A stretch of DNA of 64,000 nt, from contig CAAFLF010000017.1 in assembly GCA_900763685.1 (NCBI GenBank), forward strand, positions 24,362 through 88,361, read 5' to 3'. Shown in pieces: positions 1 to 8,976 of this stretch. A program made the translations under genes and the position numbers. This DNA is from an uncultured Oscillospiraceae bacterium (lineage in GTDB: Bacteria > Bacillota > Clostridia > Oscillospirales > Oscillospiraceae). How positions within the stretch are numbered: the first letter of the stretch is position 1; every line of letters begins with the position of its first letter. The notes beneath the pieces were generated by a model. It was not told the DNA's origin. It saw nothing but the letters and a program-made list of their open reading frames with translations, and did not search any database.

Positions 1-63
1 CTGCGGCTTTTCAACCGGCCCCAGGTGGCCGTCATCACACTGGAAAAGGACAATGCGACATGA
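1..63 (+). CDS. 3' end of an unidentified gene upstream of mnmG
   Basis: The first 20 codons in frame 1 read to a TGA at 61-63 and end in [10 protein letters not shown]. The TGA overlaps the mnmG start as ATGA, so the two genes are probably translationally coupled. The usual neighbour here, MnmE, ends in a conserved Cys-x-Gly-Lys, which is absent, so this is not an intact MnmE C-terminus. Too little is present to name it. Confidence 0.45.
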   Translation: MRLFNRPQVAVITLEKDNAT

Positions 64-1925
64 GAGAGTTTGACGCCGGCAGCTACGACGTGGCCGTCAT
101 CGGGGCGGGCCACGCCGGCATCGAGGCGGCCCTGGCCGCGGCCAGGCTGGGCTGCGAGACGGCGGTCTTCACCATCAACTTAGACTCCGTGGGCAACATG
201 CCCTGCAACCCCGCCATCGGCGGCACCGGGAAGGGGCATCTCGTCCGGGAGCTGGACGCCCTGGGGGGCGAGATGGGGAAGGCGGCGGACGCCTGCTGCA
301 TCCAGTACCGCCTATTGAACCGGGGGAAGGGCCCCGCCGTCTGGAGCCTCCGGGCTCAGGCGGACCGCCGCCGCTATCAGGAGTACATGAAGCGCGCCCT
401 GGAGCGGCAGGAGCGGCTCCACGTCCGCCAGGGGGAGGTCGCGGACATCCGGGTGGAGGACGGGCACGTCTCGGCGGTGGTCCTCATCACCGGGGCGGTC
501 TACCACGTGAGGGCCGTGATCTTAGCCACGGGGACGTACCTCTCCGGCCGGACCATCGTGGGGGACTGCGTGGAGCCCTCCGGCCCGGACGGGCTGCACC
601 CGGCGAACCGCCTGACGGAGAGCCTGCTCCGATTGGGATTGCCCCTGCGGCGCTTCAAGACCGGGACGCCGCCCCGGGTCAACGCCCGGACGGTGGATTT
701 TGACGAGATGGAGCGGCAGGAGGGGGACGAAAAGCCCCTGCCCTTCTCCTACGGGACCGAGACGCCGCCGGAGAACCGTGCCGTCTGCTGGCTCACCTGG
801 ACCACGGAGGCGACGAAGGAGATCGTCCGGGAGAACCTGGACCGCTCCCCCCTCTATGACGGTACCATCGAGGGCGTGGGGCCCCGGTACTGCCCCAGCT
901 TTGAGACCAAGATCGTCCGCTTCCCGGAGAAGCTCCGGCACCAGATCTTTGTGGAGCCCATGGGGCTGGAGACGGAGGAGCTTTACATCCAGGGACTCTC
1001 CTCCTCCCTCCCCGAGGACGTCCAGCGGGACATGCTCCACAGCATCCCGGGCCTGCGGCACGCCGAGATGACCCGGCCTGCCTACGCCATCGAGTATGAC
1101 TGCATTGACCCCCAGGCGCTGAAGCCAACCCTCGAGTACCGGGAGATCTCCGGGCTCTACGGGGCGGGGCAGTTCAACGGCTCCTCCGGCTATGAGGAGG
1201 CCGCTGTCCAGGGCTTCGCGGCGGGGGTCAACGCCGCGAGGAAGATTCATGGCCAGGGGGACTTCGTCCTGAAGCGCTCGGAGAGCTACATCGGCACCCT
1301 CATCGACGACCTCGTCACCAAGGGCACCGAGGAGCCCTACCGGATCATGACCTCCCGCAGCGAGTACCGCCTGGTGCTGCGGCAGGACAACGCCGACCGG
1401 CGGCTGACGCCCATCGGCCACGCCATCGGTCTCGTGTCCGATGAGCGACTCCAAAAGGTCACGGAGAAGTACGCCGCCGCGGAGCGGGAGATCAAGCGCC
1501 TCACCCACCAGGGCGTGGCGCCGTCGCCGGAACTCTCCGCCTTCCTTCAAGAGAAGGGGACATCGGATGTGCCGGACGGCTGCCCCCTGGTCTCCCTCCT
1601 GCGCCGCCCCGGCATCGGCTATGAGGACCTGGCTCCCTTTGACCCGGAGCGGCCCGATCTGCCGCCGGAGGTGGGGGAGCAGGTGGAGCTGGCCGTGAAG
1701 TACGAGGGCTACATCCGCCGCCAGGAAAAGCAGATCGCGGAGATGGAGCGGCTGGAAAACCGCCTCCTGCCGGAGGACATCGACTACGCCGCCATCTCCG
1801 GTCTCCGGCTGGAGGCCCGGGAGAAGCTGGCGAGGCTCCGACCCCGGTCCCTGGGCCAGGCGGGGCGGGTCAGCGGCGTCAGCCCCGCGGACATCGCGGT
1901 CTTGATGGTCTATCTCGGGAAGTGA
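60..1925 (+). CDS. mnmG: tRNA uridine-5-carboxymethylaminomethyl modification enzyme MnmG (GidA)
   Basis: MnmG is the FAD-dependent partner of MnmE and installs the carboxymethylaminomethyl group on wobble uridine 34 of several tRNAs in the cytoplasm. The 621-residue product matches the usual length near 630. The FAD-binding signature [12 protein letters not shown] lies at residues 13-24. The family blocks [20 protein letters not shown] (about 47-66) and FKTGTPPRV (about 200) are present, as is the GASSC-type helical C-terminal domain rich in charged residues. The start overlaps the stop of the preceding frame as ATGA. A 48-bp gap separates it from the next gene. Assignment is secure; only the missing rsmG downstream departs from the common gene order. 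Confidence 0.97.
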   Translation: MREFDAGSYDVAVIGAGHAGIEAALAAARLGCETAVFTINLDSVGNMPCNPAIGGTGKGHLVRELDALGGEMGKAADACCIQYRLLNRGKGPAVWSLRAQADRRRYQEYMKRALERQERLHVRQGEVADIRVEDGHVSAVVLITGAVYHVRAVILATGTYLSGRTIVGDCVEPSGPDGLHPANRLTESLLRLGLPLRRFKTGTPPRVNARTVDFDEMERQEGDEKPLPFSYGTETPPENRAVCWLTWTTEATKEIVRENLDRSPLYDGTIEGVGPRYCPSFETKIVRFPEKLRHQIFVEPMGLETEELYIQGLSSSLPEDVQRDMLHSIPGLRHAEMTRPAYAIEYDCIDPQALKPTLEYREISGLYGAGQFNGSSGYEEAAVQGFAAGVNAARKIHGQGDFVLKRSESYIGTLIDDLVTKGTEEPYRIMTSRSEYRLVLRQDNADRRLTPIGHAIGLVSDERLQKVTEKYAAAEREIKRLTHQGVAPSPELSAFLQEKGTSDVPDGCPLVSLLRRPGIGYEDLAPFDPERPDLPPEVGEQVELAVKYEGYIRRQEKQIAEMERLENRLLPEDIDYAAISGLRLEAREKLARLRPRSLGQAGRVSGVSPADIAVLMVYLGK

Positions 1926-1973
1926 GTTCCCGGTTTCCTCATTCGTTTACTACTTGAAAAGGAGATGGTTCCC

Positions 1974-3320
1974 ATGAGAAAGTTTCTCGCCATCGTCGTC
2001 TGCAAGCTGGGCCGGGCCGTGGGCAGGCTCATCGGCAAGGGCAGCTCCATGCCCGGCAAGGCGGCCCTGAAGATCTGCCCGGACATCCTGGCAAGGCTTA
2101 CCCTGCCGCCCCACATCGTGGCCGTCACCGGCTCCAACGGAAAGACCTCCACGGTGGAGATGATCGCCTCCGTCCTCCGCTCTCAGGGGAAGTCCGTCAT
2201 CTACAACGCCGAGGGCTCCAACCAGGTGGAGGGCGTCACCACCCTGCTCCTGACCCACGCCACCCTGGGCGGCAAGGTCAAGGCGGATGTGCTGCTTCTG
2301 GAGAGCGACGAGCGCTACGCCCGCTACTCCTTCCGCTACTTCCACCCCACGGAGTTCGTCATCACCAACCTCTACCGGGACCAGCTCACCCGCAACGGCC
2401 ATCCGGAGAGCGTCTATGAGGCCATCCTCCCCGCCATCCACCCCGAGACGGAGCTGATTCTGAACGCCGACGATCCCCTCTCCTCCTGCTTCGCCCAGGG
2501 GCATGAGAAGGTCCAGTGGTTCGGCATGGACAAGGCCCCCTTCTCCACCGGCGCCCCCACCGGCGTCTATCACGACGGGGCCTACTGCCCCCTCTGCCAC
2601 GCCCCCATGACCTATGACTACGTCCACTATAACCAGATCGGCGCCTACCGCTGCGCGAAGTGCGGCCACCGGAAGCCCAAGACCGACTTCACCATCACCT
2701 CCGCCGACCTGGACGCCGGCGTCCTTACCATCGACGGGGAATTCCCGGTGGAGCTTGCTTTCCGCAGCATCTACAACGCCTACAACATCCTGGCGGCCTA
2801 CGCCGCCTGCCGCCGCCTGGGGGTCCCCGGGGCGGAGATCGTGAAGGTCCTGAGCAGCTACACCCTGAAAAACGGGCGGATGCAGCGCTTCACCCTGGGG
2901 GAGCACCACGGGATGCTGCTGACTTCCAAGCACGAGAACTCCATCGCCTATGACACCAACCTCCGCTATATCGCGGCCCAGAAGGAGGATTGCGACGTCC
3001 TCGTCATCGTGGACGCCGTCTCCCGGAAGTACTTCACCAGCGAGACCTCCTGGCTCTGGGACATCGACTTTGACCAGCTGAAGGCCCCCCAGGTGCGGCG
3101 GGTCATCCTCTCCGGCCAGTATTGCCACGATCTCGCGGAGCGCTTCTCCTTCACCGGCATCGACCCGGCGAAGATCACCGTCATCCCCGCCATCCCGGAG
3201 GCGGCGGCCGCCCTGGAGAGCGGGGCGGAGAAGGGGGACGAGGCGCTCTACGTCGTCACCTGCTTCTCGGACCGGGACAAGCTGCTGGATCTCCCCTGCG
3301 TGAAAAAGGAGGCGCTCTAA
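1974..3320 (+). CDS. murT: MurT-like Mur ligase subunit (lipid II isoglutaminyl synthase family)
   Basis: In the characterised complex MurT binds ATP and lipid II and, with the glutaminase GatD, amidates D-glutamate of the peptidoglycan stem. The ATP loop GSNGKTS sits at residues 53-59, a Mur-ligase central domain follows, and a four-Cys zinc ribbon (Cys205, 208, 227, 230) and a C-terminal DUF1727-type domain are recognisable. I choose the ATG at 1974 because AAAAGGAG at 1957-1964 is nine bases before it; the ATG at 1965 directly abuts that site. Oddity: the family's N-D-N-x-A-D-G-x-D-V-S-W segment reads VDAVSRKYFTSETSW, so the Asp that MurT lends to the GatD catalytic triad appears to be Glu357. 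One base separates it from the gatD-like gene. Confidence 0.85.
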   Translation: MRKFLAIVVCKLGRAVGRLIGKGSSMPGKAALKICPDILARLTLPPHIVAVTGSNGKTSTVEMIASVLRSQGKSVIYNAEGSNQVEGVTTLLLTHATLGGKVKADVLLLESDERYARYSFRYFHPTEFVITNLYRDQLTRNGHPESVYEAILPAIHPETELILNADDPLSSCFAQGHEKVQWFGMDKAPFSTGAPTGVYHDGAYCPLCHAPMTYDYVHYNQIGAYRCAKCGHRKPKTDFTITSADLDAGVLTIDGEFPVELAFRSIYNAYNILAAYAACRRLGVPGAEIVKVLSSYTLKNGRMQRFTLGEHHGMLLTSKHENSIAYDTNLRYIAAQKEDCDVLVIVDAVSRKYFTSETSWLWDIDFDQLKAPQVRRVILSGQYCHDLAERFSFTGIDPAKITVIPAIPEAAAALESGAEKGDEALYVVTCFSDRDKLLDLPCVKKEAL

Positions 3321-3321
3321 G

Positions 3322-4053
3322 ATGGAACTGACACTCATCCACCTCTATCCCGACCTCATGAACCTTTACGGGAGCTACGCAAACCTCTCCGTCCTCCGCC
3401 GGACGCTGGAGGGACTGGGGCACTCCGTCACCGTGAAGCCCGTCCTGCCCGGCGAGGAAGTGGACCTCACGGACTGCCACTTCCTCTACCTCGGCGCGGG
3501 CACCGAGCGGGCCCAGAAGGCGGCGCTCCAGGCCCTGACGCCTGACGCCGGGGCCATCCGCGCCGCGGCGGAGAGCGGCCTTCCCATGCTCTTCGCCGGC
3601 AGCGCCATGGAGCTCCTGGGCCGCCGGATCACGGACCAGCAGGGGAAGGACTGGGAGGCCCTGGGCCTGGCTGATTTCCTCTCCCGGGAGACGGAGAAGC
3701 GCTTCGTGGAGGATGTCTACGGCGTCTGCCCCCTCTTCCCGGAGCCCATTGTGGGCTTTCAGAACAAGTCCGCCGTCATCACCGGCATCGAGACGCCGCT
3801 TTTGACCGGCCTTTCCATGGGCTACGGCAACGACGGCGAGAAGCGGCCCGAGGGCTACCAGAAGGGCAGCGTCTTCGCCTCCGCCCTGACGGGGCCCATC
3901 CTTGTGAAAAACCCCGCCCTGCTGCGGGAGGTGACCCGCCGGGTGCTGACCTATGCCGGGGCGGAGGTCCCCGAGACCATCCCGGTGGACGGGGAGCTGG
4001 AGAGGGGCTACGCCGTCACGGCGGAGGAGCTGCGGAAGCGGGCGGAGGGATAA
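3322..4053 (+). CDS. gatD: GatD-like class I glutamine amidotransferase homologue lacking catalytic Cys and His
   Basis: The 243-residue product has the GatD size and fold pattern and lies one base after murT, the standard pairing. GatD normally hydrolyses glutamine and channels ammonia to MurT. The nucleophile elbow, usually a CGGYQLLG-type string, here reads GSAMELLG at residues 93-100, so the Cys position is Gly93. The catalytic His region, usually YLHGPLLPKNP, reads ALTGPILVKNP with Thr190 at the His position. Other conserved scaffold residues remain, and the frame is intact, so this looks like a maintained but glutaminase-dead subunit rather than a decaying gene. It may be structural, use free ammonia, or act in another reaction. 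Confidence 0.8.
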   Translation: MELTLIHLYPDLMNLYGSYANLSVLRRTLEGLGHSVTVKPVLPGEEVDLTDCHFLYLGAGTERAQKAALQALTPDAGAIRAAAESGLPMLFAGSAMELLGRRITDQQGKDWEALGLADFLSRETEKRFVEDVYGVCPLFPEPIVGFQNKSAVITGIETPLLTGLSMGYGNDGEKRPEGYQKGSVFASALTGPILVKNPALLREVTRRVLTYAGAEVPETIPVDGELERGYAVTAEELRKRAEG

Positions 4054-4103
4054 GCGCGCCGCCGCTCTCCCTGCGCGCCACTTTTTGCCAAATTTCGAGA
4101 ATC

Positions 4104-4137
4104 TTAACAGCCATCTAACGCCCGATTGTGCTATGAT
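4104..4137 (+). promoter_or_regulatory. Promoter with OmpR/PhoB-type 11-bp direct repeat upstream of the two-component operon
   Basis: TTAACA (4104-4109) and CTAACG (4115-4120) are spaced 11 bp start to start. TATGAT (4132-4137) follows after an 11-base gap and can serve as -10. There is no good -35 hexamer, which fits activator dependence. The same geometry recurs at 8977-9010. Confidence 0.5.
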
Positions 4138-4179
4138 AGGCCACGGGACGGCTCCGCCGTCCGGAAAGGAGAAGGCTCC

Positions 4180-5268
4180 ATGCCGGAAGAGAGGAAGACC
4201 CTGGGACAGCGTATGCACGAATACTTTCCCGTCACCCGGCGGGATGCCCTCATCACCATCGGCATCCTGGGGCTGGCCACGGTGGTCTGCACGCCCCTGC
4301 GCCTCGCGGGGACCACGACGGGCTTTGCCTTCCCGGTCTTCGTGCTGGCGGTGCTGCTGATCTCCCGCCTGACGGCCGGGTACTTCTATGGCATCGTGGC
4401 CGCCGTTCTTGGGGTCGTCTGCGTAAACTTTGCCTTCACTTACCCCTTCCTGGCCTTCAATTTCACCATCGACGGCTACCCCCTGACCTTCCTGACCCTT
4501 CTGACGGTCTCCATCTTCACCTCCGCCCTCACCACCAAGATGAAGAAGTGGGAGGCCGTGCGGGCGGACGCCGAGAAGGAGCGGATGCGCTCCAACCTCC
4601 TGCGCTCCATCTCCCACGATATCCGCACCCCCCTGACCTCCATCATCGGCTCCGCCTCCGCCATCCTGGATAACCCGGACCTGCCCAAAGAGCAGCAGAA
4701 GGAGATGCTGGAGAACGTCCGGGAGGAGGGGCAGTGGCTCATCCGGGTGGTGGAAAACCTGCTCTCCATCACCCGCATGGGGGGCGAGACGGAGCTTGTG
4801 AAGGAGGAGGAAGTGGCCGAGGATGTCCTGGCCGCCGCGGCCCGGGCTTTCCGCAAGCGCTTCCCGGGCATCGCCATCAGCGTCCGGGCGCCGGAGGAGC
4901 CGCTGCTGGTCCCCATGGACCCCATCCTCATCGTCCAGGTCCTCAACAACCTGCTGGAGAACGCCGTGATCCACGGGGAGACCACCACCGCCGTCCGCCT
5001 CTCCGTCACCCGGGAGGGGGGGAGCGCCCGCTTCTCCGTGGCGGACAACGGCCAGGGCATCCCGGTGGACGCGCTGCCCCAGCTCTTTGACGGGACCCTG
5101 AAGCACAACGAGACCAACGCCGGCGACGGCAAGCGAAATATGGGGCTGGGACTTTCCGTCTGCCGGGCCATCGTCAAGGCCCACGGCGGGCATCTCAACG
5201 CCAGAAACCTGGAGCGGGGAGCGGAATTCTGCTTCACCCTGCCCCTCACCAAGGAGGAAAGCGCATGA
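4180..5268 (+). CDS. KdpD-C-like sensor histidine kinase
   Basis: Membrane sensor kinase of 362 residues. Four hydrophobic segments fall within about residues 20-120, matching the DUF4118 domain of KdpD. The dimerisation helix follows with phospho-acceptor His146 in SISHDIRTP, then N, G1 (DNGQGIP) and G2 (GLGLS) boxes of the HATPase domain. It lacks the large N-terminal KdpD sensor and Usp domains. I choose ATG 4180 because GGAAAGGAG at 4163-4171 is eight bases before it; an upstream ATG at 4126 lies inside the promoter. It overlaps the response regulator by ATGA. No kdpFABC potassium pump genes are nearby, so the signal sensed is unknown. Confidence 0.9.
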   Translation: MPEERKTLGQRMHEYFPVTRRDALITIGILGLATVVCTPLRLAGTTTGFAFPVFVLAVLLISRLTAGYFYGIVAAVLGVVCVNFAFTYPFLAFNFTIDGYPLTFLTLLTVSIFTSALTTKMKKWEAVRADAEKERMRSNLLRSISHDIRTPLTSIIGSASAILDNPDLPKEQQKEMLENVREEGQWLIRVVENLLSITRMGGETELVKEEEVAEDVLAAAARAFRKRFPGIAISVRAPEEPLLVPMDPILIVQVLNNLLENAVIHGETTTAVRLSVTREGGSARFSVADNGQGIPVDALPQLFDGTLKHNETNAGDGKRNMGLGLSVCRAIVKAHGGHLNARNLERGAEFCFTLPLTKEESA

Positions 5269-5972
5269 ACATCCGTGAAAAAGTGCTGATCGTGGAGGAC
5301 GAGAAGGGCATCTCCCAGTTTATCGCGGCGGCCCTCTCCAGCCGGGGCTACGAGGCCATCCAGGCTCACACCGGGGGGGAGGCCCTCACCATCATCTCCT
5401 CCCACTGCCCGGACCTGGTGATCCTGGACCTGGGCCTTCCCGATATGGACGGGCTTGCCATCCTGGAGCAGCTCCGGGCCTGGTCCTCCCTGCCCGTGGT
5501 GGTGGTTTCCGCCCGCTCCCACGAGAAGGACAAGGTCACGGCCCTGGACCTGGGGGCGGACGATTACCTCACCAAGCCCTTCGGCACGGATGAGCTGCTG
5601 GCCCGGGTCCGGGCCGCCATCCGCCACACCCGCACCGCCTCCGGCAACAGCGAGATCGCCCGCCAGGGGACCTATACCGTGGGGGAGCTGACCATCGACT
5701 ATAATAAGCACCAGGCCCTCATCCGGGGGGAGAACGCCAAGCTGACCCTCAACGAGTTCCGCATCGTGGCGCTCCTGGGCAAGTACGCGGGGAAGGTGCT
5801 GACCTACGACTTCATCATCCGGGAGCTCTGGGGCCCCCAGGCCGGCTCCAACAACCAGATCCTCCGGGTGAACATGGCCAACATCCGCCGCAAGATCGAG
5901 AAGAACCCCGCCGAGCCCGAGTACTTCTTCACCGAGGTGGGCGTGGGCTACCGCCTGGCGGAGGGGAACTGA
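5265..5972 (+). CDS. KdpE-like OmpR-family response regulator
   Basis: The 235-residue product has a receiver domain with acidic pocket, phospho-acceptor Asp55 in VILDLGLPDMD, and Lys in YLTKPF, followed by an OmpR-type winged helix. The DNA-binding part contains LTYDFIIRELWG and RVNMANIRRKIE, strongly like KdpE. It overlaps the kinase gene by four bases, so the pair forms one operon. OmpR-family dimers bind direct repeats with about 11-bp period, and such a repeat lies in the operon's own promoter, suggesting autoregulation; this is inference. A bidirectional terminator follows directly. Confidence 0.93.
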   Translation: MNIREKVLIVEDEKGISQFIAAALSSRGYEAIQAHTGGEALTIISSHCPDLVILDLGLPDMDGLAILEQLRAWSSLPVVVVSARSHEKDKVTALDLGADDYLTKPFGTDELLARVRAAIRHTRTASGNSEIARQGTYTVGELTIDYNKHQALIRGENAKLTLNEFRIVALLGKYAGKVLTYDFIIRELWGPQAGSNNQILRVNMANIRRKIEKNPAEPEYFFTEVGVGYRLAEGN

Positions 5973-5980
5973 GAGCAACG

Positions 5981-6010
5981 AAAAAGGACCGCCGAAGGCG
6001 GTCCTTTTTT
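5981..6010. terminator. Bidirectional intrinsic terminator between convergent genes
   Basis: A 13-bp stem (5981-5993 with 5997-6009, loop GAA) is flanked by A5 on the left and T6 on the right. It can stop both the two-component operon and the convergent HAD gene. Confidence 0.9.
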
Positions 6011-6017
6011 CTTGGTC

Positions 6018-6671
6018 TTACAGGGTTTGGAGGAGGGTCAGCAGCTCCTGGGGGCTCGCGGCCAGGGCGTCGGGGCCTTCCTTTTCCAGGGTCTCCCGGT
6101 CCCGGAAGCCCCAGGTGACGGCGACGCAGCGGAGCCCCGCGTTCCGGGCGCTGCGGACGTCGGTCTCCCCGTCGCCCACCAGGACGCTCTCCTTCGGCGT
6201 CGTGCCAAGCTCCGCCAGCAGGAGGCGCAGGCCCGCCGGGTTGGGCTTCCCGGGGACGCCGGGGCGCTTGCCGAGGACGGCGTCAAAGGTCCCGGGGAAG
6301 AAGTGCTCCGCGAGGGAGCGGCTGAACTCGTCCGCCTTGTTGGAGTAGACGGCGAGGCGGAGGCCCCGGTCCCTCAGGGCCATCAGCATGGCCGGGATGC
6401 CGTCGTAGGGCACGGTACGGTCCCGCTGGTGGGTGCCATAGTAGGCCTGGAAGGCCGCCAGGGCCGCGGCCAGGGTGGCCTCGTCCCGGTACTGCTCCGG
6501 GGTGAATTTCTCCACCAGGTTGGGGATGCCGTAGCCCACCATCCGCCGGAACTCCGCCTCGGTATGGGTGGGCCAGCCCCGTTCCTCGCAGACGTGGTTC
6601 CCGGCCCCCGCCAGGTCACCGATGGTGTTCAGCAGGGTGCCGTCCAGATCAAAAATCACGGTTTTCAGCAT
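6018..6671 (-). CDS. HAD-family hydrolase, phosphoglycolate-phosphatase-like
   Basis: The 217-residue protein begins FDLDGTLLNT (nucleophile Asp9, acid/base Asp11). Motif II is YSNKAD, the motif III Lys lies in KPNPAG, and motif IV is VGDGETDVRSARNAG. The four-helix cap between motifs I and II is the subfamily I cap of Gph/PGP-type phosphatases. It may dephosphorylate phosphoglycolate or another small sugar phosphate; the substrate cannot be told from sequence. It lies 15 bp downstream of the histidine phosphatase-GNAT gene on the same strand and probably shares its transcript. Confidence 0.88.
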   Translation of the reverse strand: MLKTVIFDLDGTLLNTIGDLAGAGNHVCEERGWPTHTEAEFRRMVGYGIPNLVEKFTPEQYRDEATLAAALAAFQAYYGTHQRDRTVPYDGIPAMLMALRDRGLRLAVYSNKADEFSRSLAEHFFPGTFDAVLGKRPGVPGKPNPAGLRLLLAELGTTPKESVLVGDGETDVRSARNAGLRCVAVTWGFRDRETLEKEGPDALAASPQELLTLLQTL

Positions 6672-6686
6672 GGGAAGTCTCCTTTT

Positions 6687-7739
6687 TCATTGGACCGCCA
6701 GCAGGCGGATGCCCAGGGGCGGGAAGCGCAGGTCCCGCTCCCAGTGGCCCTCCGCCGGGGTGAAGCCCTGCTGGCGGAGGAAGTGCCGGGCGGCCTCGTC
6801 CCCATCCGGGGCGCAGAGAGTCTCCCGGCCCCGGTCCCGGCAGTGCTGCACCGCCTGGCCCAGGAGCTGGGTGCCGTAGCTCCGGCAGCGCCAGGACTCC
6901 GCCACGGTGAGCTCGGCGAGCCAGGCCCGCTTCCTTTCGGCGTCCCGGGTATCGTCCAGGCGCAGGGCCCCCACGGGCTCGTCTTCCCGGCAGCCGAGAA
7001 GGGTGTAGCCGCTGGGGAGCGTCCCCGTCAGGGCGGCGTAGGCCGCCGGGGCCCGCTCCGCCGGGAGGTAGCGCAGCCCCGGCTCCAGACCGTTGGACAT
7101 GGTCCGCCAGCGCCGGGGCGTCCCGTCGGAGAGGGTCTCCAGGTGGGAGGCGTCGTTGGCGAAGAGGACCTGGAAGTCCTCGCCGTCCCAGCGGAGGCAG
7201 GAGACGGCGGTGTTCTGCCCCAGGGGGACTTCCGAAAGCTCCGCGATGGTCTTGCCCATCAGGGCCGCCAGGGTCAGGCGGATGGCGCAGCCGTGGGAGA
7301 AGACGGCGACGGTCTTGCCGGGGTTCTCCCGGGCGATGTCCCGGAGGCAGGAGAGCATCCGGGCCTGGACGGCCTCCGGCGCCTCACCGCCGGGAACGTG
7401 CCAGTGCCCCAGGTCCTGGAGGAAGTTCATCATCTGGACCGGGTCCTCCCGGTAGATCTCGCCCCAGGGGCGCCGCTCCCAGGCGCCCACGCAGATCTCC
7501 CGCAGGGCCCGGCGGCGGTGGAGGGGCAGGTCCCGGGGGGCGCAGATGGCCGCCGCCGTCCGGCAGGTGCGATAGAGGTCGCTGGAGTAGGCGGCGTCCA
7601 CGGGGACGCCCGCGAAGCGCCGCTCCAGGGCCCCGATCTGCCGGAGGCCCCGGTCCGTGACGCTGCTGTCGTCCTGGCCCTGGGCCACCCGGTAGAGGTT
7701 GCCGTCCGCCTCCGCGTGGCGGATGAGATAGAGCTTCAT
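6687..7739 (-). CDS. Histidine phosphatase fused to a GNAT acetyltransferase
   Basis: The N-terminal half is a phosphoglycerate-mutase-like histidine phosphatase: catalytic RHAEADGN at residues 6-13 (the usual Gly after RH is Ala) and second His in FSHGCAIR. From about residue 200 a GNAT N-acetyltransferase domain follows, with the acetyl-CoA pyrophosphate loop in RCRSYGTQLLGQA. I start at ATG 7739 because the phosphatase motif begins six residues in; the frame is open further upstream but without homology. A GGAAGG/AGGGTGG purine run precedes the start. The two-domain fusion is unusual and suggests sequential or regulatory coupling on one metabolite, but no substrate can be named. Confidence 0.85.
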   Translation of the reverse strand: MKLYLIRHAEADGNLYRVAQGQDDSSVTDRGLRQIGALERRFAGVPVDAAYSSDLYRTCRTAAAICAPRDLPLHRRRALREICVGAWERRPWGEIYREDPVQMMNFLQDLGHWHVPGGEAPEAVQARMLSCLRDIARENPGKTVAVFSHGCAIRLTLAALMGKTIAELSEVPLGQNTAVSCLRWDGEDFQVLFANDASHLETLSDGTPRRWRTMSNGLEPGLRYLPAERAPAAYAALTGTLPSGYTLLGCREDEPVGALRLDDTRDAERKRAWLAELTVAESWRCRSYGTQLLGQAVQHCRDRGRETLCAPDGDEAARHFLRQQGFTPAEGHWERDLRFPPLGIRLLAVQ

Positions 7740-7931
7740 CGTCCTTCCACCCTTCTTTTTTTCTTCGTTTCGATGGCAGTATAGCACAGCGGCGGATATC
7801 CGGCAAGGGCGCCGGCGGCACATTTTTCGCCCGGTGAATGGGTTGCTCCTTCCATTTCCACCAAAAAACGCCGGGGATAGCGGCGCTTCCCCCGGGAAAG
7901 CTGATGCCGTACCGAAAAAGGAGGGATGGAT

Positions 7932-8111
7932 ATGCGAAGCGACAGCGCGTTGTTTTTCGGTCTGGGGGCGGGCCTGGCCGCCGGGACCGTCATCGGCATG
8001 ATGATGCCGGTGGGCCGCACCCCCATGCGGACCAAGATGGGCAAGCGCATCCAGAAGATGGGCATCGCGGTGGACCACACCATGGACGATATCCTGTCCA
8101 ATCTCCGCTGA
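7932..8111 (+). CDS. Small predicted membrane protein (59 aa)
   Basis: The product has one glycine/alanine-rich transmembrane segment (about residues 7-26, LFFGLGAGLAAGTVIGMMMP) and a basic then helical C-terminus ending DHTMDDILSNLR. I choose ATG 7932: AAGGAGG ends about seven bases before it, whereas the in-frame ATG at 7926 directly abuts that site. It resembles small YtxH-like membrane proteins in layout only. A terminator follows at 8123. Function unknown. Confidence 0.7.
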   Translation: MRSDSALFFGLGAGLAAGTVIGMMMPVGRTPMRTKMGKRIQKMGIAVDHTMDDILSNLR

Positions 8112-8122
8112 GGTCCAAAAGG

Positions 8123-8150
8123 AAAGAGCTGCCGGAAGGCAGCTCTTTCT
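8123..8150. terminator. Intrinsic terminator
   Basis: Perfect 11-bp stem AAAGAGCTGCC (8123-8133) with GGCAGCTCTTT (8138-8148), GGAA loop, then CTGTTTC. It sits between the small membrane gene and the convergent gene at 8160. Confidence 0.8.
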
Positions 8151-8159
8151 GTTTCGGAG

Positions 8160-8888
8160 TCAGCAGGCGCGGGGCGGGCAGACGCTGTCCGCCAGCTCCC
8201 GGGCCACCCGGCGGATGCGCTCCTCCTCGGTCTCGGTGGGGAGGTCGGGGACCGCTTCCTCCCGCCGCTGGCGGCGGAGCAGGGCGATGAGGGGCACCGT
8301 CAGGGTCAGTCCCCCGCCCAGAAGGTGCAGGAGAGGGGAGACGCGGGCGTAGCCCTCCCAGAGGAGGGGGAGGACGGCGTCCAGGCCGCCGAAGAGCCCC
8401 AGCAGCAGGAGGACCAGGCCGAAGGTCCGCTTGCGGAAGATCTTCTTGAGGGGGAGGTCCGGGCAGGCCAGCTTGGCGCTGACCGCCAGCACGCCCCAGA
8501 GGACCAGGGCCGTCAGGACCCACTTGAGAACGACACTCGCGATGGGCGAGAGGAAGGGCCAGGCCAGGGCGGCCAGCTGCAAAATCGCCCAGCCCAGGCA
8601 CCAGAGGGGGAAGGCCGCCACCGCCCGGACCCAGGCGGGCAGGCTCAAGACCGCCTCCCGGACGCCGGTCCGGGCCTGGGCGCGGAGGCGCTTGCCGCCC
8701 CGGAGCTCGTCGCCGCTGTCGCCGTCGTCCCCGCCGTCATCCAGCAGGTCCCCGGCGGTGGGGCTCACCTGGGAGTCCGGCCGCAGCAGGTCCACCGGGT
8801 CCGCGAAGGCGGAGCCCAGCACCACCCCGGCGGCGGCCGCCAGTCCCGCGGCGGTCAGGGCCGCCTGCCTCTTTCGATCCTTCGCCAT
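8160..8888 (-). CDS. Predicted membrane protein of unknown function
   Basis: The 242-residue protein has an N-terminal hydrophobic segment (about residues 10-30), an acidic linker containing DDGGDDGDSGDE, then three to four hydrophobic helices between about 95 and 210 and a charged tail. I start at ATG 8888 because GGGAGG lies seven bases upstream; an ATG at 8903 is also in frame. I do not recognise the family. It is divergent from the TIM-barrel gene and shares its upstream region with the repeat-bearing promoter at 8977. Confidence 0.65.
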   Translation of the reverse strand: MAKDRKRQAALTAAGLAAAAGVVLGSAFADPVDLLRPDSQVSPTAGDLLDDGGDDGDSGDELRGGKRLRAQARTGVREAVLSLPAWVRAVAAFPLWCLGWAILQLAALAWPFLSPIASVVLKWVLTALVLWGVLAVSAKLACPDLPLKKIFRKRTFGLVLLLLGLFGGLDAVLPLLWEGYARVSPLLHLLGGGLTLTVPLIALLRRQRREEAVPDLPTETEEERIRRVARELADSVCPPRAC

Positions 8889-8976
8889 GTCCTCGCCTCC
8901 CATGCGGCAATGTTTTCGCCCTCATTCTACCGCTTTTCCGGGGAAATGGCAAGTCCCGCCGCCCTGGGGCAAAATC

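Noticed and set aside
1-63. C-terminus of MnmE upstream of mnmG
   Set aside because: The last residues [10 protein letters not shown] lack the conserved terminal Cys-x-Gly-Lys of MnmE.
4180-5972. Kdp potassium-uptake locus
   Set aside because: Kinase and regulator resemble KdpDE, but no kdpFABC genes are present and the kinase lacks the KdpD N-terminal sensor domains.
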